Source: Lojkania enalia (Eukaryota; Ascomycota; Dothideomycetes; Pleosporales). Taken from it: a stretch of DNA of 29,140 nt. Every line of letters begins with the position of its first letter. Position 1 is the first letter of the stretch. The position numbers and the translations under genes are program-made. The notes below the pieces were generated by a model. That model saw only the letters and a program-made list of their open reading frames with translations, was not told the origin of the DNA and searched no databases. The DNA is taken from positions 1-29,140 of the forward strand of contig ML986877.1 in assembly GCA_010094045.1 (NCBI GenBank). The letters are read 5' to 3'. Shown in pieces: positions 1 through 8,213 of this stretch.

Positions 1-394
1 TTCTATATATATAGATAGAAGTTTACTCTTACTATAACTTACGCGTATATCGGTTCTAGTATAGAAATTAGAAGGTAAATTATAGTTAGATATTAGTAGT
101 TGCCTCTAATTCTAATAGGTTATTAGTAGTCTCTAAGTTTCTACCTAGGCGCACTCTACGCGGCTTTTCTAAAGGCAATCCTAATTGTAGAGGATAGGAA
201 GTTCTAAACCTAAAGGCTTTAATTAATAGAAGATCTTTAAGATCCTATTTAAGTAACTAAATAATTTAATATAATAGTATATAAGTATTATAACCTAAAC
301 TAAATTAAGCGTATCTCGGACTTAGATATATTTAAATAAATAATCGATATAATATTATTAAAGAGGCTATTACTAGTAGTATTAAATTCTTCTA

Positions 395-399
395 TATAA
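395..399. repeat. Target-site duplication, left half
   Basis: TATAA here is repeated at 679-683, immediately outside the two ends of the solo LTR. Confidence 0.6.
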
Positions 400-678
400 T
401 ATAATAGTATAGGTAAGATAATAGGTCTAAATATAGTATAAATCTACTTAGAGGTATATAGGAGTATATAGGGGATTAAGGACCTAAGAATTCTATTAAC
501 ACCTATAGGCCTTATATAAAAGAATATAGAAGAACTACTAAGCTACTTATAAGGGAGTATACAACTATATACAGAAGGGAAAAGGGGTAGAACTAGGGGT
601 AGGATAAAATAAGCGAAAAGCTTTAGGATAAGGTTATATATAAAGCTTTTCGTAGAACGATTTCTTTACATCGTTATA
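400..678 (-). mobile_element. Solo LTR of a Gypsy chromovirus (copy A)
   Basis: This 279-bp segment matches the three LTRs at 22096, 24345 and 27450 end to end. Its plus-strand ends are TATAATAGTATAGG and TCGTTATA, which fit an ancestral TG...CA LTR after RIP. It is flanked by the 5-bp direct repeat TATAA at 395-399 and 679-683, the size expected for a Gypsy target duplication, although the low-complexity sequence weakens that evidence. No internal sequence or polypurine tract follows, unlike the other three copies, so it is a solo LTR left by LTR-LTR recombination. Orientation is taken from the full copies, whose pol reads on the minus strand. Confidence 0.85.
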
Positions 679-683
679 TATAA
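679..683. repeat. Target-site duplication, right half
   Basis: TATAA matches 395-399 on the other side of the solo LTR. Confidence 0.6.
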
Positions 684-899
684 TAGATAGCTAGGTTAGA
701 AAGCTTTATACCTTAAGATTAAGAATATATTAAATAAGAATAGTTTCTTCTATATAAGTAAGTTTTAAAATTATTAGTTATATAATATATTATAAATAGA
801 TATTATATATATATTAATATAGATAAAATTTAGAAATATTATATATAACTACTACCTTATAAAAACTTTAAAATTACTTTAAATTTAAAGCTTTAAGAA

Positions 900-2059
900 C
901 TAAAAAAGTTCTATTTTTAAGTTCTTCTTAACTAGTAGTTAGTATTATTAATAGATACTTTAAAATAATAGATAGTAATATATATAGTAAAACTATTCTA
1001 CTTATATATATATCCTATTAGCCTATAATCTATATTAATATTCTTAATCTTAATAAACTTAATTATAATAAATAATACTACTTTAATAAATATATTTCTA
1101 GTTAACTATTTAATATATTTAATTTTAGCTTATAAGATAAATAGTTTATTATCTTATAAAATCTAGACTCTATTTTCTTCTAACTTATTTATATTAAATA
1201 TACTAGTATAAATTCTATATATAATTATACTATATATTAGAATCTATACTATTATTTATATATTAATATAGTAGATCTAGTTATCTATAAATTATTATAA
1301 TACTTCTACTTCTTTACTATTAATTATCTTTATATTTAGGTCTCTACTCTTTAGCTAGTTAGATAAGATAATCTTAATATTTATAATATTCTTATTTTTA
1401 CTTTATTTAATAGCTTATTTTATATAGGTTTTAAGATTATAGAGATTTATAGCCTATAAACTCTATATAGTAAATAAGTTTCTTATATTTATAATAACTT
1501 TATATTATACTTATATAAATAGACCTTTAAAACTCTATATATTATATATATCTACTAGTAGTTAGCTTCTAGCTACTATTATAGTATAGGTTATAGGTCT
1601 ATTTACCTAATTCTATATCCTCTTAGTTTTAATCTCTCTAGTTATTTTAAGAACTACTTTACTAGTTTCTACTACTTCTTTTACAACTACTCTAGCTTCC
1701 TCTCCTATATTAATACTCTATTATATAGCTGTAATAGACTATTATACAGCTTTAGTATTACTCTTAAGCTTATTTTTAATATTATTAAGTACTTGTATAT
1801 TCTTATTTACTATAGCCTTTATTTCTATTTGTAGGATCCTTAGGGCGTTACTAATCGCGCTGAGGTTGGGGGCGTGCTATACTTTCAGGATAAACATTAC
1901 TATTCCGTAGATGATAGTTTTTACGAGGTCTGCTAGCACGGGTTGGCTGTTAGTGCGTTCGATACAGGTTAGTGAGTCTTGAAGGTAGGTGCTGAGGCGT
2001 GTAGCATGCTCGTGAATTGGGGTTGGCCACATTGCCTGTTGAGGCCATTGCGTCGCCAT
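900..2059 (-). pseudogene. Tad1-like LINE ORF1 (gag) remnant, half RIP-mutated
   Basis: One minus-strand frame can be followed from an ATG at 2059 to about 900. The first 60 codons (2059-1880) are free of stops and normal in composition. The frame then meets a stop, enters the AT-rich block and continues in the same phase for about 300 codons, broken only by TAA and TAG where Gln or Trp codons are expected. The readable pieces look like the gag-like ORF1 of fungal Tad-clade LINEs: a coiled N-terminal part (VVVKEVVETSKVVLKITREI), a RPITYTTIVAR segment, a stretch like SNQLKSRDLNIKTINSKEVE, and LEENRVQILQDN. ORF1 of this family makes an RNA-binding particle protein for target-primed retrotransposition. 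I could not follow ORF2 (endonuclease and reverse transcriptase). The match is from memory of the family, not a search. Confidence 0.7.
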
Positions 2060-2790
2060 GGCGCCGCAGTCGCAGTGGGCCCTGCGCCTGGGTGCTGGCT
2101 ATTCAATGGGTGTCTAGGGCAGATGTTTGCGACCAAAATCTCGCGTTAATTCCAAGAGTTGGGATTCTCGCTGTTGTGGTGTTTTTTCCTGCTAATAGTA
2201 GTAATAAGCCACTTGTTTGTCGCGTTCTTCAGCTGATGTAAGGTGACTCCGGGCTCTATAAATAGCTCTCGGATTCGATTAACAGTTCGGTATTAGCTTA
2301 ATTTAGTTTGGTTTAGTGCAATCTGCTTATTATTGTTATGTTGTGGTTGTTTATTGTTTGTTTCGCGTCGCGTGAATCGACGCGTCGCCTCGCGGCGGCG
2401 GGTGATACCCACGCGGTATATTTGCGCAGAACTCCTAATGCTTGCTGCTACAGACTATAGCAACTTTTCCGCGTAGATATCCGGTCTTTTGAATGATAGC
2501 TGAGTACCGATCCTGGCTGGTGCAGAACGACCCTACACGTCTGACCTCATCGTTAGTCACCGATCCTGGCTAATGGAGATAACCCCGCACGTCTTACGTT
2601 ATATATCCGCGGGTATTCTACTGTGATATATGTGGCTGTGCAGGTTGCGCAAGCGCTCGGAACAGACTAAATCCGACTTGGGATTGGGAGCAATGTTAGG
2701 ACTCTAAAGGCTCGGCGCTTATTTAGTCAGCCAACGTGTCCCAACCGCTCGATACAGCCATCGTACGGAGTTACAACTTCGAGATGCGGT
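2060..2790. other. Gene-free stretch with a short tandem duplication
   Basis: No convincing coding sequence was found. The start may be 5' untranslated sequence of the LINE, whose ORF1 begins at 2059 on the minus strand. A TATA-like CTATAAATAG lies at 2255-2264 on the plus strand with no gene behind it. A 7-bp CpG-rich inverted repeat (CGCGTCG / CGACGCG) lies at 2364-2384. A tandem duplication with a 53-bp period starts at 2506. Confidence 0.5.
2506..2611. repeat. Two-copy tandem repeat, 53-bp period
   Basis: ACCGATCCTGGCT starts at 2506 and again at 2559. It is followed in both copies by a variable spacer and then ACCC(T/C)(A/G)CACGTCT. The copies diverge after about 36 bp, so this is an old duplication. 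Function is unknown. Confidence 0.7.
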
Positions 2791-3190
2791 CTAACGCCCA
2801 GCGATACGTACAACACGAAGACACGCCATTCCCGTCGCCCTCAAGCCCCGAAACCTGCCGTTATCCTCTCCGCTAATCGCCAAATGAAAGACCTGGTCAA
2901 GCCCACCACGTCCCCATCCCTTCTCGAGCCCACCAGCGCCCGGTTCGTAGACCGAGGAGCAGCCGAGATTTAGTGCCAGCCCGTTGAAGGGGATACGATG
3001 GGATATGAGAGGTACAGGATAAGGTAGAATGCGGGCGGCCCTGGAAATCGAAGCCTGCGCTTCGGCAAGTGGGTTGAGCGTCACTGGCGCAATGCCGTCG
3101 TTGTAAGCGCACAGGAAGGTGGAAAGGCCCCGGATGCTCAGGCGATACAGCTGTCGTACGGTCAAAACAACCAGCGGCTGGATCGCATCT
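2791..3190 (-). other. Dispersed sequence copy 1, with a 124-aa open frame
   Basis: An uninterrupted minus-strand frame of 124 codons runs 3165-2791. Its peptide includes VRQLYRLSIRGLSTFLCAYN and LNPLAEAQASIS. I do not recognise the family and see no signal peptide or membrane segment. The DNA from about 3190 to 2791 is clearly homologous to 17660-18050 in the opposite orientation; both share CGACAGCTGTATCGCCTGAG and GAGGCGCAGGCTTCGATTTC-like blocks. In the second copy this frame is broken. The stretch may therefore be part of an unidentified repeat family or a duplicated gene fragment rather than a functional gene. Confidence 0.45.
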
Positions 3191-3292
3191 TGGTTCGTCT
3201 AGCGAATACTGAAGTTGCGCAAAGTTTGCGTTGTAGTGGGAGTTGGGCTCAAGATTTTCTTTCGAAAGTTTACAGGCTAGTCAAAACTTCTT

Positions 3293-4829
3293 TTAATTCC
3301 TGTTAAAACCATTCTTAGAACCTGTAGCTAGACACATCGCCTTGTGCTCTTTGTAATGGGCGACCTGGCACGCCCGCCCGCAGTACATGACCTTGTTGCA
3401 CCTTCCGCACTGCATCAACTGCACAGAAGCGTTTTCGCAATTCGCGCATTGGGCCGGTGCCGACAACAGGCCCCTCCCATTTCCACTTCCGCTCTCTACC
3501 GCCGCCAACAAATCCTCCGCTGTCTTCCTCGTCAATCTCAACACCCGCTGTTCACCCAAGCTGACGTGCGCTGCCGACCATGCGTTCCCTTCTGGGGAAT
3601 AGAACCCCTCTGCGAGTTGCTCTTCCAGCTTTTCGAGTTGAGTTCCGAAACCGTCGAGAAGAGTAGAGATTGATTCTACCAGAAACTGCAGGACTTCCAC
3701 TTCGTTTGAATCGCTGATTTTCTCAACTGCAACATCGCTTTGATGAGGCGCTATGATAGCAAGATCCGATTCGTGTAGCCGTTGAATACGGAGGTATCGC
3801 AGGACGCTTCTTGGTAGCGGATCAGTGAGAGTAAGAGAAATGGTAGAGGTCGAATCGAGCCCAGCCGATAACCAGAGTTTGTGCTTTTGCTCAAAAAATG
3901 GCGCCATGGGATTCGTCATGAGAACGAGATCATAGCTGTCATTGGGATTGCCGGGCACGATAAACCCATAGAGACGTAAAAGGCGATTGTTTGGAATAGG
4001 CCCATAATTGATGAAAACCTGGAAGAATACCTCTAGGTAAGCGCACTAATTAGCAGCATTAGAAAACAAGACGGACGTACCTGATCCCCCGATTCGTAGT
4101 TTTTCCCGGCAAGAATAGAGAGATTTCTAGACAAGGCATTGTAGGCGTGACACTGCTTAACCTCGGACGAGTGGTTCAACATGTCCGCGAAGGGGGCCAA
4201 AAGTCGAATTGAATCTCCATCGGGCAGCTGAAAATCCATCGCACGACTCCATACGGTGCAGAGAGCCCACTTGTACTGAAAGATAGGAAATAAGTGTTAG
4301 TAACCGATTCGCAGCATTTTTCGCGTGTTGTAATACCTACATCTTCGATGGTGAATTTGTCGGGTGGAAACAGTTCTTGATGTCGTCCAAACAGTCGCGC
4401 TACTAATCCCCTATAATCGTCCTTGATCTGGCGATCCAGCTGCTTCGTGGTAGTGTAGAGCGAAGTTCCCGCGCAAACTTCCAGCTCGGCCTCGGCAAAG
4501 AAGATGCTCGAAGTGTAGCTCGCAGGCAGCGCCGCCACATGGCTTCGCAGACCATCGTATCCTGACCCGCACGATCTGACAAAGAGAATATACGTAGCCA
4601 AGGTGTCATCGACAGACAAGGGCGGCCGCGTAGAACGAAGGGCTGGCCCAAGGAGGGGATCAGCATATGCGTGTTTGACTGTCCAGAGAACGCCATGTGG
4701 AATGGTGAGAATTTTTTCTCCTTCCTCGAATCGCCGCAGCGTTCTGACACCGCGGCCAGTATCCGAGAAGTCGGCAAGCTCGAGGCCGTTCAAGCCTGAC
4801 GCTCCAGATTGTTTCAGCCAGTTTTCCAT
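3293..4829 (-). CDS. SET domain protein with C-terminal MYND zinc finger (putative lysine methyltransferase)
   Basis: Three exons are read on the minus strand: 4829-4341, 4275-4081 and 4018-3293. The introns (4340-4276, 65 bp; 4080-4019, 62 bp) have GTAGGT...CAG and GTACGT...CAG borders. All exon lengths are multiples of three, giving 469 aa. The SET domain shows GRGVRTLRRFEEGEKIL (residue 25 on), LNHS (Asn at about 197) in exon 2, and VFINYGPIPNNRLLRLYGF across the second junction. This is the arrangement of the Rubisco-LSMT/SETD3-like class of S-adenosylmethionine-dependent lysine methyltransferases. A substrate-binding-like helical region follows. A complete MYND finger, C-x2-C-x9-C-x2-C-x5-C-x3-C-x7-H-x3-C, occupies residues about 419-457. 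MYND at the C-terminus is unlike animal SMYD proteins, where it splits SET. The start at 4829 is chosen because MENWLKQ begins the usual LSMT-like N-terminus; the frame stays open upstream to an ATG at 4979, which would add 50 residues. It appears intact. Confidence 0.85.
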
Positions 4830-4979
4830 AGGATCGGACGAGAGAGTGTGTGCGTGAGGAGGAGAGGAAATTACTGTCTTGTGGAGGGGCTTTGTCACGT
4901 CGTGTGACGCAGGCCAAGGCATTGTCATAGGAGCCTGGGCACCCCCACCCATTAAAAAATTGGGCACCAGGTGCGGCAA

Positions 4980-5189
4980 TAATTCGTGTCTCCATTACCT
5001 AAGCACCCCACTAAACAATAGCACCGCTCCATCACAACAAATATTTCCAAATAATACAAACTCAACTCAACCACTATTTTTTCGAGAGTTTTGCAGCTTT
5101 GAACTCCCCGGAACAAGAAAATAATCCTCCCGTTTCAGGTACCCAAGAGCGCGCTCATTATTTCTGGCATGTAGAGCACCGACGCGATG
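4980..5189. promoter_or_regulatory. Upstream region of the SET-MYND gene
   Basis: This short stretch lies between the SET-MYND gene and the Tc1/mariner relic. It is rich in A and C on the plus strand (T and G on the gene's sense strand), as many fungal promoters are. I saw no clear TATA box. The outer end of the Tc1/mariner relic could also lie here, but I could not locate its terminal repeat. Confidence 0.3.
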
Positions 5190-6322
5190 ACGAGACTTGG
5201 AGGATGTAGCTGCCCAGCACGGCATCGGCCGCAGAACAGGCCAACGATGGCGCAATGACAAGCTCAAATGGGGCGAGGAGAAGCGCACGCGCCGCCGCAA
5301 CGCTCAGGAAAAAGATCAGACCTCTTGTTGAGCTTCTTCTGACCAAACCAACCCTCATCGAGACGCTCCACTAAGTGTACAAGCAGCTACAGAACACCTT
5401 CCTCTCCTCGAACGCTCCGCTACAACTTGTTGAACCGACTTGACGCTCATCTCTATGTTGCGCCCTACGCCGAGCCCATCTCCAGAGCCAACATGGCGAA
5501 ACGGGTCTAGTATGGCCACCTCCACGGTAAACCCATCCATGGCTCCATAGACGGCGGAGAAGCGTCCCCAGGTTCCGGAATGCTGTTATTTCACGAATGA
5601 AACTCGCGCAGTGGGGAGCGCTTAGAACGGAAGAACATTAGAACGAGAAAGCCAGTGACGAGGGACAATCGTACGCTCCATTTCTTGCAGGAGTAAACTG
5701 GGTTTCAACGAAGAGCTCCAGTTCTACAACGATGAGAGAGACATGCTAGAAGGATCTAAGCCGCCGCGGAAACCGATACGCTCGAAGTATGAAACTGATG
5801 GCCAATACAGAGAGAAATTGGGGGGGTGGGGGGCAAAAAAACCGCCACCTATCAAAGGAGACACCAGCGGGCACTATATGACGCAGCAGTACTATACCGA
5901 GAAGATCCTTCCAGTGTATATCCAGCTACTCCATGAACAGCGCACTCGCAATGAGCTTTCTCCGATCCGGCGGCAATTTCAAGAAGATGGCGATCTTTCT
6001 CATGGCACCCGAAGTTTGAACAACGTCGCCGCCGATCTCAGAGACGTTTCCTGGCTTCCAGTGATCGTTCACCCTCCTCAAAGTGGTGATGTCAACCCTA
6101 TTGAAGGCATATGACTCATACTAAACAGCGGTCGAAGCGGCGGATTCGGTGGCCCGAAGAAGGGCAACAGCAGTGGGATGGCACAAAGAAGATGCTCAAA
6201 TACTCCAGGAAACCTAGGCGACCATCTCCATGGAAGAGATCAGAGATCGCATATCCGACATGCCCAGAAGGTGTCATGAGCTCACTCAGAACGGCGGCGA
6301 GAAGCTTCGCTCAGAAAAATAG
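5190..6322 (+). pseudogene. Tc1/mariner transposase relic (DDE_3 type)
   Basis: Degenerate plus-strand pieces fit, in order, a fungal Tc1/mariner transposase. A helix-turn-helix region at 5194-5332 reads LEDVAAQHGIGRRTGQRWRN. A block around 5590-5760 carries TNE where the family has the catalytic TDE. FYNDE, KYETDGQYREKL and MTQQYYTEKILPVYI lie in the open frame 5743-6114. The second catalytic site is FQEDGDLSHGTRS. The third is HPPQSGDVNPIEGI, followed by a stop where Trp is expected (TGA for TGG). The end ITMEEIRxRIxxMPRRC is readable in another frame at about 6223-6280 as ISMEEIRDRISDMPRRC. At least two frameshifts and several stops make it inactive. The transposase would have bound the terminal repeats and cut DNA at TA targets. 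The Fot1 element sits just downstream of it. Confidence 0.8.
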
Positions 6323-6397
6323 TGAAACCGGGTTGTATTTTCACCCATCTTACGCCCACAACACTAGAAATTTGGTCAATATAGCGCTCTGTATATA

Positions 6398-6423
6398 ACG
6401 TATTCCACAAGCGAGCGGCCACC
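6398..6423 (+). repeat. Left terminal inverted repeat of the Fot1 element
   Basis: It is identical to the reverse complement of 8186-8211. Its inner 15 bases (AAGCGAGCGGCCACC, 6409-6423) are repeated directly at 6426-6440. Confidence 0.93.
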
Positions 6424-6425
6424 AT

Positions 6426-6440
6426 AAGCGAGCGGCCACC
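6426..6440 (+). repeat. Subterminal direct repeat in the left end
   Basis: AAGCGAGCGGCCACC repeats 6409-6423 with a 17-bp period. The right end has only one copy of this motif. A doubled subterminal motif is plausibly a second transposase-binding site, as known in other pogo/Tc1 elements. The functional role is inference. Confidence 0.75.
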
Positions 6441-6478
6441 CCATCATCAATCCCACTGCCTATCAGCTTCAAAACGTG

Positions 6479-8108
6479 ATGCCTCAACAATCAAACGCGT
6501 CAAAGCCTTCAAATGAGGCTCAAACAAACCTTGCGATTCAAGCTATCAAACACGACGCGCAGCTATCAAAAAAAGGCGCGTCTTCAATATATAGCGTACC
6601 CCGAACCACGCTACCCCGTCGACTAGCAGGGATACCCGCACGAAGCAGTACCGAGGCCAATTCGAAGAGGCTTACTAAACTAGAAGAGGAGGTAATTACT
6701 GAGTTTATCCTTGAACTAGATTCGAACGGGTTTTCGCCGACTCTAGCTGCTGTTCGTGATATGGCTGATACACTACTGGCTAAGCGTCAGGCTGGTCAAG
6801 TTGGTCAAAACTGGCCATCCAACTTTGTTGCACGTACGCCCTCAATCAAGACCCGCCTCAACCGACCGTACGATTACCGACGAGCGAAATGTGAAGATCC
6901 AGAGGTTATAAGCAGGTGGTTCAATCTAGTCAAGGCGACAGTTGAGAAATATGGGATAGTTGCTGAGGATATATTCAATTTTGATGACAGGCTTTCAGAT
7001 GGGGGTGATAACTAGCCACACAGTTATCACATGTACAGAGAGACGTAACAGGCCAAAACCGATACAGCCAGGTGATCGTGAGTGGGTTACAGTTATTCAA
7101 GGGGTCAGTGCAGCAGGCTGGGCAGTTCCACCATATATGATCCTCAAAGCAAAACACCACCAGGCAGCCTGGTATAGTCAGGATCTACCAAAAGATTGGG
7201 TAATTGGTGTTAGCGATAATGGATGGACGACAAATGAGCATGGAATTGAATGGATAAAGCACTTTAATTCGTACACAAAGGATCGTTCAATTGGTAGATG
7301 GCGGCTGCTTATATTTGATGGCCATGAGAGCCATCACTCTATTGAATTCCTATTTGTTTGTAAGCAAAATAGGATTATAGCTCTTTGTATGCCAGCACAC
7401 GCCTCACATATCGTACAGCCTCTTGACGTTGGCTGCTTCTCACCATTGAAGCGTGCATATGGAACTCAGGTCAGCTGGCTCATTCGACACTGTATCAACC
7501 ATGTTGATAAGCTATCCTTCCTACCAGCCTTTAAAGCAGCCTTTGAGAAAGCAATTATAAAGGATAATATCCATGCAGGCTTCCGAGCTACAGGCCTTGT
7601 TCCATTTAAACCAGATATCGTCCTCTCACAACTAGACGTCAAGCTTCAAACACCTCCACCAGAACAGGAAGCTAGAGCTGCCTGGCAGGCTAAAACGCCT
7701 TGTAATCCTCACGAATTTGATGCGCAGAAGCAGCTGCTTTGTAATCGTATTTAAAGCCACGAGAATTCGTCACCTACTGCTCTGCTTGAGATAGTTGAGC
7801 AGCTCTATAAAGGCCATGTCAAAATGGATTACCTCAACGCCTTACAACGCGATCGAACAGCTGCTCTAGAGCAGGCTGTCAAGGAGCTTACACAGCGCAA
7901 ACAGCGTAAAAGGAAGCGGATTCAGGAAGGAGGAGCTCTTCTAGTTACGCAGGGTGAACAGGCTGCTAGAGCAGCAGGTGGAGGCAAAAGAGCTCGTAAG
8001 GAGCCATCAGCGGATGGCGTCGTATCACGTGAACGACGCTGTACACGCTGAAAAACACCTGGGCATAACGCTCGTACCTGCAAATCAGGCGAAAAAAGTA
8101 CTCAATAA
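6479..8108 (+). pseudogene. Fot1/pogo transposase, frameshifted and with two stops
   Basis: The frame from ATG 6479 gives a psq-type helix-turn-helix (IQAIKHDAQLSKKGASSIYS), then a CENP-B/Tc5-like DNA-binding part (LTKLEEEVITEFILELDSNG). At about 6984 the family motif NFDETGFQMG is broken: two bases are missing just after the first catalytic Asp, and the rest continues one frame over. The second catalytic Asp lies in LIFDGHESHHS and the third in QPLDVGCFSPLKRAYG, making a DDD-type DDE domain. A stop at about 7752 (TAA where CAA fits, a RIP-type change) interrupts the C-terminal part. A second stop, TGA at about 8049, replaces a zinc-ligand Cys codon in a terminal knuckle of form C-x2-C-x4-H-x4-C ending GHNARTC. 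Without these lesions the protein would be roughly 540 residues. The element cannot move on its own. Confidence 0.9.
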
Positions 8109-8185
8109 TCCTCTACTAGAATATCTAATCAATATCTTATAGCGTTGTTGAGCTAGTCGCGTACGAAGCCTGGTGCAGGTGGTGG

Positions 8186-8211
8186 GGTGGCCGCTCGCTT
8201 GTGGAATACGT
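8186..8211 (-). repeat. Right terminal inverted repeat of the Fot1 element
   Basis: It is the perfect reverse complement of 6398-6423 and is followed by the TA duplication at 8212-8213. Confidence 0.93.
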
Positions 8212-8213
8212 TA

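Larger units (their letters stand above)
1..1860. repeat. AT-rich RIP-mutated block (left)
   Basis: The stretch is strongly AT-rich, with TA steps everywhere and very few CA or TG dinucleotides, which is the hallmark of repeat-induced point mutation acting on both strands. No intact ORF survives in it. It holds a solo LTR (400-678) and most of a LINE gag frame (about 900-1860). Positions 1-399 and 684-900 contain nothing I could assign to a family; they could be further LINE sequence or another decayed element. Composition changes sharply at about 1835-1870. Confidence 0.85.
6398..8211 (+). mobile_element. Fot1/pogo-family DNA transposon, complete but inactive
   Basis: The element is bounded by 26-bp inverted repeats that match perfectly: 6398-6423 and 8186-8211, outer ends ACGTATTCC and GGAATACGT. 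Each is flanked by a TA (6396-6397 and 8212-8213), so the perfect match extends to 28 bp including the target duplication. TA insertion is typical of the Tc1/mariner/pogo superfamily. Total length is 1814 bp, the usual size for Fot1 elements. The single transposase gene inside is broken (see 6479-8108). The near-perfect ends suggest fairly recent insertion or activity supplied in trans. Confidence 0.93.

Noticed and set aside
2017..2241. 74-aa plus-strand ORF at the left GC boundary
   Set aside because: It overlaps the LINE ORF1 start on the opposite strand and shows no recognisable domain.
5067..5540. Overlapping minus-strand ORFs of 60-77 aa
   Set aside because: They are shadows of the plus-strand Tc1/mariner transposase relic, whose helix-turn-helix region lies in the same DNA.
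6960..7754. 264-aa plus-strand ORF as a separate gene
   Set aside because: It is the downstream half of the Fot1 transposase after the two-base deletion; its first residues are out-of-frame readings of the catalytic motif.
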